Source: Pavlovales sp. CCMP2436 | Lineage: Eukaryota; Haptophyta; Pavlovophyceae; Pavlovales | DNA length: 11,678 bases | Assembly (NCBI GenBank): GCA_026770615.1 | Contig: MU631580.1 | Location: forward strand, 11,222 to 22,899 | Direction: 5' to 3' | Part shown: positions 1-7,389 of the stretch, piece after piece | Numbering within the stretch: the first letter of the stretch is position 1 | How the letters are laid out: every line of letters begins with the position of its first letter | Translations under genes and position numbers: made by a program | The notes under the pieces: generated by a model | What the model saw: only the letters and a program-made list of their open reading frames with translations | Database searches by the model: none | Told to the model about the DNA's origin: nothing

Positions 1-1758
1 CGCCCAGCACGCCGCCCAGCCCGCCGCCTAGCCCGCCGCCACCCAGCCCGCCGCCCAACCCGCCGGAGTGGTTTGACATCAGCTGGACGGCAGGCCACAG
101 TGCTGACTGGCTTGGCGCGCCAGGGCTTTCTGCGAGACCAAGAACGGTCGCCTGTGCAACTATGACGAGATCTGCGCCACCCCCACCTCGCTCATTGACC
201 CCGCGCGACCCGACGCCTACTGGACGCCGTACGACTCGCCCTACGACACTGTTAAAAACCTGGTGAGGCCAGCTATCCCGCTGCCTGCTTCCACCCAGCA
301 CCCGCTGACCCCGCCCCCCCTCTCCTGTCCCCTTCCCTCTGCTCGCGCAGTGGCTCTTTGCAAGCTCCGAAGGGATAACGTGCATAACACACCATGGTCT
401 CACCAACGGCGTCAGGCCATCATGGGGCGTGAATGGGAAAGCCGGTCCATTCGCACCAACCGTCAAGTGCTGCAATCCGTTGCCGTCCAGCCCGTTTGCC
501 ATCACATACCCCGAGATTGCAGCCCGCTTGGCGTCGGACGCAAAATCGATGCGTTGGTCGGTAGAATTGATGCCTTGGTCGCGAGGAACGAGGCGTCGGA
601 CGCGAGGATCATGGCGCTGAAAGATTTGACCTGTCAGGGTGCGGGTGGTAGTGGTCCGATTGGTCCGGTTTGCCCAGCGAGCCCGCCGCCCAGCCCGCCG
701 CCCAGCCCGCCGCCCAGCCCGCCACCGCCGAGCCCACCGCCGAGCCCGCCGTTCCCACCGCCCTGCCCGCAGCAGAGCCCGCCGCCGAGCCCTTCGTCGT
801 CAATCGCCTCCATACTGCATCTGGGATCGCCTACCACCTTCGCGCTCCTCTTCCAGGCGGCGATCAGCTGTGCTACGTCGGCGAGGAGGATCGCGCACGC
901 TGACAAGCCCGTGCATCCCTTCCTGTACGCCCGTTCGCGCGCTCATCCCCCGCGCACCCCTCCCGCGACCAGGTCATTACCGGCGATGTTAGCTCACTTG
1001 CCGCCCTGTGACCGGCTTCGCACCACTCGTCGCCATGACCGGCTACGCGACGTCGGATAAAGTGGTAGACAAAATCTACGCCGGAGGGGACAAGGTGGCC
1101 GCTGCTCTAGTCGATGCGGTGAAGGCCAACGAAATGATTGATGTGTTCTTTACGGTGAACGTAGCCGACGTGGTTCTTAACGTCTGGGCCGGCGCGATCG
1201 GCGGGCTCGCCTTCAAGAAGGGCGTGTACAAGTTTACATCTTTCGTCGCCATCACGTCGGACATCACCATCCAGGGCTCCGCCACCGACGTGTTCATATT
1301 CAGCGTGGCGTCCTACCTCTCGATTGCTGCTGGTGTGAGGGTCAAGCTGGAGGGCGAGGTACAATAACATATACAGTATTTTGGGCTGCCCACGACGCTC
1401 ACCCCCCCCCTCCCGCCCCGCCCCGCGCGCGCGCGACCAGGTTAACTCCGCAAACATCCTTTGGCAGGTGGGTGGCTCCACCAGTCTCGCCGCCGATGCA
1501 CACTTCGAGGGCAGTCTCCTGAGCCTGGGCGCAATCACGCTTGGAGCCAGCGCATCGCTGAATGGTCGCACGCTCTCACAGGGGGCGATCAATCTCGCAG
1601 CCGGGACCGCAGTCAAGGAGCCGGGACCCCCTAGGTGGCTCTCTTCCTCGGACCACCCGGATTTGCATGATCTCTATCTCCTCCTCCCCCCCTCTCCCTC
1701 CCTCGTCCCCCCCTCACAACCCCCCCCCCCATCCCCCCCTCGCAGCTCTGAGCGCTGA
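1..1758 (+). CDS. Modular Pro-rich protein with C-terminal DUF3494 ice-binding domain (5'-partial, frame-broken)
   Basis: The ice-binding-like (DUF3494, antifreeze beta-solenoid) domain is recognised from family landmarks in order: LHLGSPTTFALL (about 813), VITGDV (973), VTGFAPL (1008), GVYKFTS (about 1225), DVFIFSVAS, NILWQVGG (about 1453), HFEGSLLSLGAITL and LNGRTLSQGAINL (about 1560). Known members bind ice or inhibit its recrystallisation and are usually secreted. Proposed exons are <1-262, 351-910, 973-1358, 1441-1634 and 1746-1758 (stop). All introns are GT-AG, most have C-rich acceptor tracts, and phases match across each join. Upstream of the domain lie two PPSPPP linkers, a Cys-containing segment and a short coiled coil (KIDALVGRIDALVARNEA). 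The frame breaks at about 100-135, at the A4 run 542-545 and at 990-1008. These are either assembly indels or a young pseudogene. The donor at 911 is the least certain. The start codon and any signal peptide lie outside the window. Confidence 0.85.
133..620 (+). other. Cys-containing extracellular-type domain plus coiled coil, N-terminal to the ice-binding domain
   Basis: This is a segment of the gene above that I do not recognise as a named family. It opens with FCETKNGRLCNYDEICATP (about 131-187) and continues to DTVKNL at 262. It then joins across an in-phase 88-bp intron to WLFASSEGITCITHHG (351 on) and TVKCCNPLPSSPF. Several Cys residues suggest disulfides and an extracellular location (inference). 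It ends in ARLASDA. One base added to the A4 run at 542-545 would lead directly into KIDALVGRIDALVARN, a short Leu/Ile/Val heptad stretch followed by ALKDLTC and then the second Pro-rich linker. That continuity on both sides of a spliced intron argues the domain is real. Confidence 0.55.
263..350 (+). other. Intron, 88 bp
   Basis: The donor is CTG|GTGAGG and the acceptor is CTCGCGCAG|TGG. A long C/T tract (about 298-341) precedes the acceptor. The intron is phase 0, and the reading frame on both sides (DTVKNL to WLFASSEG) is open and Cys-containing. This is a clear spliceosomal intron. Confidence 0.8.
674..798 (+). repeat. PPSPPP-encoding Pro-rich linker
   Basis: An array of CCGCCCAGC-type units encodes SPPPSPPPSPPPSPPPPSPP and continues to PQQSPPPSPSSS. 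A sister tract at 3-63 codes for the same motif before the Cys-containing domain. Such (S)PPP repeats are typical of hydroxyproline-rich wall or matrix proteins of algae (pherophorin-like linkers) and probably act as rigid spacers. The same stretch is open antisense as a Gly-rich ORF, which is a composition shadow. Confidence 0.85.
1359..1440 (+). other. Intron, 82 bp, inside the ice-binding domain
   Basis: The donor is GAG|GTACAA and the acceptor GCGACCAG|GTTAAC, after a tract of C runs. It is phase 0 and joins KLEGE to VNSANILWQ, exactly where the family has an uninterrupted strand, so splicing is strongly supported. Unspliced reading meets TAA at 1365-1367. Confidence 0.85.
1635..1745 (+). 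other. Probable 3'-terminal intron, 111 bp, frame-neutral
   Basis: The donor is CCTAG|GTGGCT. The acceptor is CCTCGCAG|CTCTGA, after about 60 bases of nearly pure C/T. Its length is a multiple of three and it has no stop in frame. Spliced protein would end EPGPPSSER. Retained intron would add 37 residues, rich in Pro, before the same stop at 1756-1758. I favour splicing because of the strong tract. Confidence 0.6.
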
Positions 1759-2653
1759 GCTCTGAGGCCTAAGCTTGCGCGATGCGCGCTCTAGCGAGCG
1801 AGACGTCTTGTCCATCACATTATCCTCGTACACTTGGACCGGCGCGGCGCGCCCGGCAGTGACCGCCCTCGCCCCGGTGCTCGGATGAAAGGGCGTGTCG
1901 GCGCGCCGAGATGCTGAGGCGGCCTGCGGCGCGCCCGCAGGATGTCTGACAAATAAGCTTCTCAAGCGCGTGCCAAAAAGACCCCCAGCACGCGGATTAT
2001 GTATGTACATATTCCGCGGCTAAAAAAAACGCGCGCTTCCCACGGGAACCTGTTTTCAAACCGGGGGGTTGCTCTGCAACTAACCTTTGGCATCCCGATT
2101 AGCACAAGTTGGACCCTAAAAGCTATAGAGTTAGTACTATATTAAAAACCTTAGGTTTTCGTATGTTTATATGCCGCCAAAATACCCCCGGACAAAGTAT
2201 GTGTTGGTATAATCCCCACACGCTGTGCGGTTTCACCCGCGCCGTTGCCTGGCGCGCGGGCCGCTCCCGTCAGGGGGCAAAGACTATCACATCGTTGAAC
2301 AACTGACACACGTAACGGACAGCAATTTATTGGCAATCAGCCAATAAATCGCCAATCCGGTGCCAGGCAGGCTCATGCTGGCAGAGTCCGGTAGAAGCGC
2401 CAGGCACCCTTAACTGCCAGCTACCAACAGTATGCCGGGCGTGCCTGCGCACGACGGTCCCACTCCTAGCCCTCGGCTAATGGAATTTGAATTTTAGATC
2501 CTATCACATGGTCGCATGGTCGCCGCGTGACTCAACTTGTTCAAGGCTCCTGGAGAATGTAACTAGGGTATGTGTGTAAATATCTATAATTAATGTCCGA
2601 CCCCGGCAACGGTCTCTCGCCCGGCGGTCCCATCCTTGATTGCCTTTCAAATA
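1759..2653. other. Intergenic stretch with no supportable gene
   Basis: It is GC-rich to about 1960, then mixed. It should hold the 3' UTR and polyadenylation region of the ice-binding gene, but I see no clear AATAAA-type signal tied to it. Several short palindromic GGCGCGCC words lie at 1850-1940. A perfect hairpin is listed separately. The small open frames here look like chance. Confidence 0.5.
2325..2349. repeat. Perfect 10-bp hairpin, ATTTATTGGC / GCCAATAAAT
   Basis: Ten bases pair perfectly around the 5-base loop AATCA. Just downstream, GGTGCC (about 2360) faces GGCACC (about 2403). No T-run follows and no gene is adjacent, so I assign no function. CCAAT-box-like words occur in both arms. 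Confidence 0.7.
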
Positions 2654-2824
2654 CAGCGGATCGCGGGCAATATAAAAAGGACGATTTTTGGATTGAGGCT
2701 CAGTTTCTTATTAGCAAATTACAAGCAATGTTTAAATTTTTCTTAAAAATTACGATTGAAGTGCACAAAAAAAAAAGCGGCTCAGTTCTTAACGCTAAAA
2801 TTTCTTATTGCCCGCGACCCCCTG
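2654..2824 (+). mobile_element. MITE copy 1, Tc1/mariner-like, 171 bp
   Basis: The ends are inverted: CAGCGGATCGCGGGCAATA at the left and TATTGCCCGCGACCCCCTG at the right. A TA precedes the left end, and TT (a decayed TA) follows the right end. The body aligns along its length with the reverse complement of the second copy at 3779-3948. Shared internal words include GAGGCTCAGTTTCTTA, AGCAAATTACA and TACGATTGAAG. It encodes no transposase. The CAG-start ends with a TA target are the hallmark of Tc1/mariner-type non-autonomous elements. Confidence 0.75.
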
Positions 2825-3308
2825 TTCAGTAGGACTTTTTCTTTTGTGAAAAGATATGAGTTCGGCACGCTGTAGCCGACACGGCCGAGCGGCGGGAACC
2901 CAGGGTCGCCGCACATCACCATGCCGTTCCGTATAGTCGGGCCGAAACATCAAAGTAAGGGCCTCGGCCTCGTCAGAATCTCATCAATAACTAATTAAAT
3001 TTGACTAATCAAATGCACATTTAAAATAAATAAAATTTCCAAAATGAATAGAAAAAATTAGGAGACACCAATAGGATAGTGACTAAAGCCCTAGGGCTGC
3101 ACCAGGAGTGAGTTGGGCGGTCCGGCCTCGCCTCGCCCCCGCCTCACAAATCGAATGAGTTAGTAACTAACAACTGCCGATTGCAAAAAACAAAAACTTT
3201 ACAGAACAACAACAACAACAAATGAATTCCAGGCTGCTCCGCTCGCCCTTCATCCCGCAGCCCCTCCGCTGGAGCCAAGACTGTGTGCGGAGGGAATATT
3301 CAATAAAA
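2825..3308. other. Non-coding stretch, AT-rich at 2980-3062
   Basis: No gene is supportable here. The block at about 2980-3062 is strongly AT-rich with TAAAATAAATAAAAT. A (CAA)n run at 3206-3221 lies just upstream of a weak-context ATG (3222). Position 3300-3308 supplies the A-rich leader of the ORF that follows. Promoter function for the AT-rich block is possible but not shown. Confidence 0.4.
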
Positions 3309-3638
3309 ATGGCGAACGCCCTCCCCAGTGGCGGGGACGGCCCGCCGCTGGGGCAACCCCCGCCGGCGGAGGCGCCGGGGTACGACGCGCCCGACGGCGA
3401 AGCTGCGCAGGAGGAGGTGCACTCCACGGACGCCGCTGTGAACGAGGCGCTCTTCGTGTCGCGCGAGGAGAATCACGCGCAGCGCGTCGAGATCCACAAC
3501 CTCGCGCGCGTGAACTTGGTGCTGCAGTTGCGGCTGCTGGGCGCGGAAACGCGCGCCTCCTCGATCCACAAAACGTGGGCGACTGTCCTCACCGGCCCGA
3601 GGCTCCGGCGGATCCCGCAGCTAACCAAGCCACTATAA
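3309..3638 (+). CDS. Possible small coiled-coil protein, hypothetical
   Basis: This open frame of 109 residues starts with an ATG in strong context (AAAAATGGCG), and composition jumps to GC-rich exactly there. An upstream in-frame ATG at 3222 has weaker context. The N-terminal third is Pro/Gly/Ala-rich (DGPPLGQPPPAEAPG). The middle is helical and charged (EALFVSREENHAQRVEIHNL, then LVLQLRLLGAE), with heptad-like Leu/Val spacing. It may be a complete small gene, the first exon of a larger one, or a gene fragment. It ends only 140 bp before a MITE. I recognise no family. The antisense open frames here follow from the GC content. Confidence 0.35.
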   Translation: MANALPSGGDGPPLGQPPPAEAPGYDAPDGEAAQEEVHSTDAAVNEALFVSREENHAQRVEIHNLARVNLVLQLRLLGAETRASSIHKTWATVLTGPRLRRIPQLTKPL

Positions 3639-3778
3639 CTTGGAACTTGTTCAAAAAGCTGTAGCTGCTCAGATCCTCTTCACCGGCCCCACGTCCGCAG
3701 GATCCTCGAGGTCCCGAGTTCAAATCCAATTCTTGGTCCTTTACGCCTTTGGCCCCTTTAGGTGGGCACCCTTTAGTT

Positions 3779-3948
3779 ACAGGGGATCGCGGGCAATAAG
3801 AAACCGTCGTGTTAAGAAACTGAGCCTCGATTTTTAGCCCTTCAATCGTATTTTTTAACCAAAATTTAACCATTGTTTGTATGTAATTTGCTAAGAAACT
3901 CAGCCTCAGCCTCAAAACCCGCCGTTCTTATTGCCCGCGATCCCCTGT
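3779..3948 (-). mobile_element. MITE copy 2, Tc1/mariner-like, 170 bp, intact ends
   Basis: The terminal inverted repeats match perfectly for at least 26 bp if the flanking TTA/TAA is counted (3777-3802 against 3925-3950). They start CAGGGGATCGCGGGCAATAA. TA lies directly outside both ends, as expected of a Tc1/mariner TA target duplication. This copy is in the opposite orientation to the copy at 2654-2824. Its perfect ends suggest it is the younger of the two. It has no transposase coding capacity. Confidence 0.85.
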
Positions 3949-4160
3949 AAGTCGGTTTGGCCCCGCACCTCCCTTCCTGGCGTCTAGTTGAGAGCCGGGG
4001 AGGCGATTGAGACTTCGGACTGAAAAGATCGTCGTCTCAAGGCGAGCTGTCATTTTATGCTCTGATCATGTGGCCTCTGATGTGATCTGACGACATGTGG
4101 GATTCGGAAGATGTGTTCTGCAGAGTTACTTCACTCTTCCCTGGACTTTTCGTTGAACGG

Positions 4161-4196
<36 letters not shown>
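4161..4196. repeat. (CAT)12 microsatellite
   Basis: Twelve uninterrupted CAT units, followed closely by a short ATATAT run. It lies in non-coding DNA. Confidence 0.97.
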
Positions 4197-4403
4197 TACT
4201 GATATATATATTAGTAGCTTAGCAGTGTGCGAGAGGCGACATTTCTGCTGAGACTGAACGCCGAGATCGAACGATCAAGTAGGGCGCGAGTCGTAGCCCT
4301 CACACCCACACCCTCGTGCAACCGCACTCACACCCTTAGATGTGAGTGTGTGCGGGCCCTGGCTCAGAAAAAAAAAAAATTAATATAATAATCATAGAGT
4401 TAC

Positions 4404-4486
4404 ATGCGCTGCGCGTAGCTCGTTAAGCCTGCCGCTTTTCGCGGAGGCGGCTGCTATCTCCTTCCCCCGGCCAACGAGGGGTCTCT
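4404..4486 (+). repeat. Dispersed repeat, copy A
   Basis: This stretch matches, by eye and with small gaps, the reverse complement of 9973-10060. The shared blocks in order are TGCGC, AGCT, AGCCTGC, GGCGGCTG, TCTCCT, CCCCCGGCC and AACGAGGGGTCTCT. The second copy lies inside an intron of the channel gene. With no coding capacity and no clear terminal repeats, it may be a SINE-like or decayed element. Confidence 0.65.
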
Positions 4487-4723
4487 AGCCGGCCGGACAG
4501 GCGGGCGACTCAATAATCCTCCTCTTTTGACTGAATAAACTTCTTTGAATCTTAACATCCTATTATAACATAGAGTACATGACATGATTAGGTCTGTTGG
4601 CGGTGTGTGCAAGATTGGGTTCCTCGAAAGTGAGTGGTGATGTCGCTGTTTATGACTCGGATTTTGATTTGTTCTGCGCCTGCCATTCAAAGGAGGGGGT
4701 GATAAATCACTCATCAGATCTGC

Positions 4724-4856
4724 CGTATCGCAATGTATCGTGTAACGGATACATCACTGATACATCGCGATGCAGCTGATGTATCGTGTATCGCGATTCA
4801 AAGCTTGCAGGACTTAGGGTGGGAGATGTATCGCCACTTATGATACACGATATAGC
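4724..4856. repeat. Cluster of TGTATCG / GATACA words
   Basis: About eight copies of the core TATCG or its partner GATACA fall within about 130 bp, on both strands. Examples are ATGTATCGTG (twice), GATACATC (twice), TGTATCGCG, ATGTATCGCC and GATACACGATA. The pairs can form several alternative hairpins. It lies about 240 bp past the 3' end of the coiled-coil gene. Confidence 0.65.
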
Positions 4857-5093
4857 GCTGCTGCATGCGCTTTTTGAAGCGCACGATTCCGACTGGCTGG
4901 ACCAAGTCAGCCGAGGCAGCACACTGAACACGGCATAGATATCACTTTGTCCTTTCGGATCTTGCATGGTGGCGAGTCCCCATGGGGAGTTGCTGCGTGT
5001 GACGATGCGTGCATTCAGTCAGCTTCACGATGATCCACTGTGGGCTGCAAAACAAGCTCAACGGACGAGGCGACACAAGGAGTCACCGCTGGC

Positions 5094-5807
5094 TCACAGT
5101 GACTGCATCTTGGCAGTCGCCTCCTGCTCCTTGGCCGTCACCTCCTGCTCGTCGGCGGTCGCCTGCTGCTTCTCGGCCGTCGCCTTCTGCTCTTTGGTCA
5201 TCGCCTGCTGCTTGTCGGTCGTCGCCTGCTGCTCCTTGATCGTCGCTTTCTGCTCCTTGATCGTCGCTTCCTGCATGTAGGTCGTCGCCTGATGCTGGGC
5301 ACATGTCGCCTTCTGCTGCTCTGATGTTTTCTGGTGCACGTTGATTATTGCCTGCAGCGAGTCCGTCGTCACCTGCTGTTCCTTGATCGTCGCCAGCTGC
5401 TTGTCTATCGTCGCCTGCTGCCTCTTGATCGTCGCCTGATGCGTCTCGGCCGTCACCAGCTGCTTGTCGGCCGTTGCCTGCTGCTTGCCTGCCGTCGCCT
5501 GCTGCTTGCCGGCCGTCACCTGCTGCTCCAAGACCGTCGCATCGAGCTCCTTGATGGTCGCCCGTAGGTTGTCACACGTCGCCTGCTGCCGCTTGAGTGT
5601 CGCCTGCAGCTGCTCGGTCGCCGTCTGCAACTGCACGATCACCTCCTGCTGCTGCAGGTAGTCGCACGTCACCTGCTGCTCCTTGAGCGCTGCCTGTAGC
5701 TGCTCGGTTGTCGCCTGCTCCTGCTCGATCACCTTCTCCTTCGCGGCAATAATCACCGCCTGCTGCTCGAGCGCCGCCGACTGCTGCTTGATCTCTTCCG
5801 CCGACAT
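5094..5807 (-). CDS. Heptad-repeat coiled-coil protein, single exon, complete
   Basis: This intact frame encodes 237 residues. I start at the ATG at 5807; an in-frame TGA lies a few codons upstream. After a short head (MSAEEIKQQSAALEQQ) the protein becomes heptads of the type KEQQATI/KQQATA. The last 24 units run without one insertion or deletion. Leu or Gln sits at one core position and Ile/Ala/Val/Thr at the other, giving the 3-4 spacing of a coiled coil. It is rich in Gln, Ala, Thr, Lys and Glu, with almost no aromatic or Pro residues and a few Cys (VTCDYL, ATCDNL, ATCAQH) that could cross-link chains. There is no signal peptide or membrane segment. It resembles generic rod or filament proteins, and I recognise no family. 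A chance antisense frame is unlikely at this periodicity. Confidence 0.75.
   Translation of the reverse strand: MSAEEIKQQSAALEQQAVIIAAKEKVIEQEQATTEQLQAALKEQQVTCDYLQQQEVIVQLQTATEQLQATLKRQQATCDNLRATIKELDATVLEQQVTAGKQQATAGKQQATADKQLVTAETHQATIKRQQATIDKQLATIKEQQVTTDSLQAIINVHQKTSEQQKATCAQHQATTYMQEATIKEQKATIKEQQATTDKQQAMTKEQKATAEKQQATADEQEVTAKEQEATAKMQSL
5112..5615 (-). repeat. 21-bp minisatellite within the coiled-coil gene
   Basis: Twenty-four tandem 21-bp units, one heptad each, have a plus-strand core like GTCGCCTGCTGCTTG. The units differ mostly by substitutions and keep perfect phase, which suggests selection on the heptad register or fairly recent expansion. Confidence 0.85.
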
Positions 5808-5986
5808 CTCCACCGCTCTTCAGCTCTTGCTCTGCTCTAGCTCGGGTGGGACAGAGAGATTCTGCCTTCCGTTCGCCTCGTTGAGAGAAATCTCGATAAT
5901 CAATCAATAACACCAAAAGATCAGAAGATCAAAAATATTTTAATACAATATGTATGTACATATTTTTGTAATATATACTACCAGAA

Positions 5987-5987
<1 letters not shown>

Positions 5988-6056
<69 letters not shown>
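5988..6056. repeat. (AT)n microsatellite, about 34 units
   Basis: A pure AT run, with a short echo at 6065-6076. It lies about 180 bp upstream of the coiled-coil gene start. The open frame through it is an artefact. Confidence 0.97.
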
Positions 6057-6058
<2 letters not shown>

Positions 6059-6295
6059 CCTATCATATATATATATTTACTGATAGGGATTCAAACTGGC
6101 GTCTGACTGTTCTGAATGTTTTGCTGGTCTGAGCGCTGCGTCGCCCATTGCCTGCTGCGTGCCTTAGTCGGCTGCGCTGGCTTGGGCGCCACCGCGCGTG
6201 CCGATGGATCTCCGGTAGTGTGCCCGGGCAAGGGCATTAATATAGGGAGGTTCGGGCTGGCGGTACGTTTCAAGTTCAAATCAGGCTGATCTTAG

Positions 6296-6424
6296 CGCTC
6301 CGACGCAGGCTCCTACGCGCTACGCCGAAGTGGGGAGCTGGTAGAAGTGGTGGGTGATGAGGAAGCCGAAAAAAAAGCGCTGGAGTCGCTGCGCAACGCG
6401 GGGCCGCCCGACAGTGCGCGAATA
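6296..6424 (+). pseudogene. Exon-like coding fragment of unknown origin
   Basis: After the AG of TGATCTTAG a clean frame opens: RSDAGSYALRRSGELVEVV, then GDEEAEKKALESLRNAGPPD. It runs directly into a second AT microsatellite at 6421. The residue pattern (charged helix, then GPPDSA) looks protein-coding, unlike the sequence around it, but I see neither start, stop nor partner exon. It may be a stranded exon or a gene fragment cut by the microsatellite. Confidence 0.25.
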
Positions 6425-6484
6425 TATATATATATATATATCTTTATATATATATGTATATAGTTAGTTAGTTAGTTAGTTAGT
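6421..6484. repeat. Compound microsatellite (AT)n then (TTAG)n
   Basis: AT runs with small interruptions pass into about five GTTA/TTAG units. Together with the AT run at 5988-6056 they bracket a segment of about 365 bp. Confidence 0.92.
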
Positions 6485-6554
6485 ATGACCCTTCAACACA
6501 ACCGCGAGTGCCCTAGGCGTTGAGGGAGGTGGCTTTTATGATATTTGCAGTGGG

Positions 6555-7145
6555 AGGGGGCGCTCAGCCCCCCTGAGCAGCAATCAGCCTTGATGAAGAT
6601 GGCAACACTGTGTGTGTGCTCGACTGGTAGCCACACGACGACGCAGCCCACGATGCGCCGCCTATCATTGAGTGATATGGAAGAGATGCAAGACCCCCGT
6701 ATAATGCACCTGAATGCAATCCCCAAGTCCCTGCGAGCAGGCTGGACGACACGTTGTAGCAGCGGCCGTACATCGGATTTCATCGGATCAAGCGCTGTGA
6801 GCATTGGACCCGGGATCCGTTGGCGGCTGGCGTCGATGGCTTCGGCGGTGGTGCAGGTGCTGCGCTCGCCTTGTCCTTCTTGCCGGTGCCCGCGGTCCTC
6901 AGCTTCACCTTGTGGCCGGAAAGCACGTGCGGCCTCTTCTGCTGCACGTGCGAGTGGTGCTACGAGTGCTGCTATTGGCATGCCGCAAATGCGACAGCGC
7001 AGATTGCTCTGCGCGGCGTTCCAGCACCAGATCGGTCAACGAGGAATCCGTTGACGGCGGATCGGGCCGTCGACGTGGGTTGGAAGTGGCGCCTCCTTCC
7101 CCCCCATCTCGCTGTTCCGTAAAAATGCGGCTGCAGCTGCGTGCG
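6555..7145. repeat. Left arm of a long inverted duplication
   Basis: This arm aligns with the reverse complement of 7390-8015. Perfect blocks include 23 bp nearest the centre (7119-7141 against 7394-7416), about 21 bp reading GTTCCAGCACCAGATCGGTC plus one base, and 25 bp at 6909-6933 against 7670-7694. Between these blocks divergence is considerable, with small gaps. Read on the minus strand it shows pieces such as PPSTDSSLTDLVLERRAEQ and ARAFRPQGEAE in more than one frame, so any gene here is broken. Confidence 0.8.
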
Positions 7146-7389
7146 GAAGAGCCTGGATCTCGACACCGTGGTCCAGGGAGGTCGCGCAAGTGGTGCCGCT
7201 GAAGCCTTGTGATCGTCTTCGTCTGCTTCTTCGCCTGGAACATCGCTCTGCGCAATCTGGCGGAATGCAGCTTCTCCACAGAGGTCAGAGCGCAGCGCAC
7301 TCCGACCTCTGGGCGTGACGCGTGTCACGACATTTTTAATTTTATAATAGCCGTTAAAAATGTGAACGACCATGATGATCCTCCGCTCG
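7146..7389. other. Unique centre of the inverted duplication
   Basis: These roughly 245 bp show no partner in either arm. They contain a small imperfect hairpin, GAGGTCAGAGCG facing CGCACTCCGACCTC (about 7283-7311), and an AT-rich stretch at 7333-7362. I see no supported gene here. Confidence 0.5.

Noticed and set aside
634..906. Gly-rich antisense ORF
   Set aside because: It is the reverse reading of the PPSPPP repeat; GC-rich tandem repeats are open in several frames.
263..1060. A single 265-residue open frame across the Pro-rich region
   Set aside because: It starts inside a clear intron, contains another intron and changes from the domain frame; only its middle part is genuine coding sequence.
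2593..2832. ORFs within the MITE copies (also 3589-3915, minus), with similar FL...KFFLK...TIE... readings
   Set aside because: The similarity follows from the shared MITE DNA. There is no start within the element, one frame runs through the terminal repeats, and no domain is recognisable.
3640..3740. tRNA-like or SINE B-box (GAGTTCAAATCC)
   Set aside because: The T-arm stem does not pair, the A-box match is poor, and no cloverleaf can be drawn. The same 9-mer near 6274 has no shared flanks.
4322..4355. Hairpin ACTCACA / TGTGAGT as a regulatory element
   Set aside because: It needs a bulge, is built of CA/TG-rich simple sequence and has no nearby gene.
5334..5661. Plus-strand ORFs opposite the heptad gene
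   Set aside because: These are shadows of the 21-bp repeat; they have irregular Cys/Leu composition and no structure.
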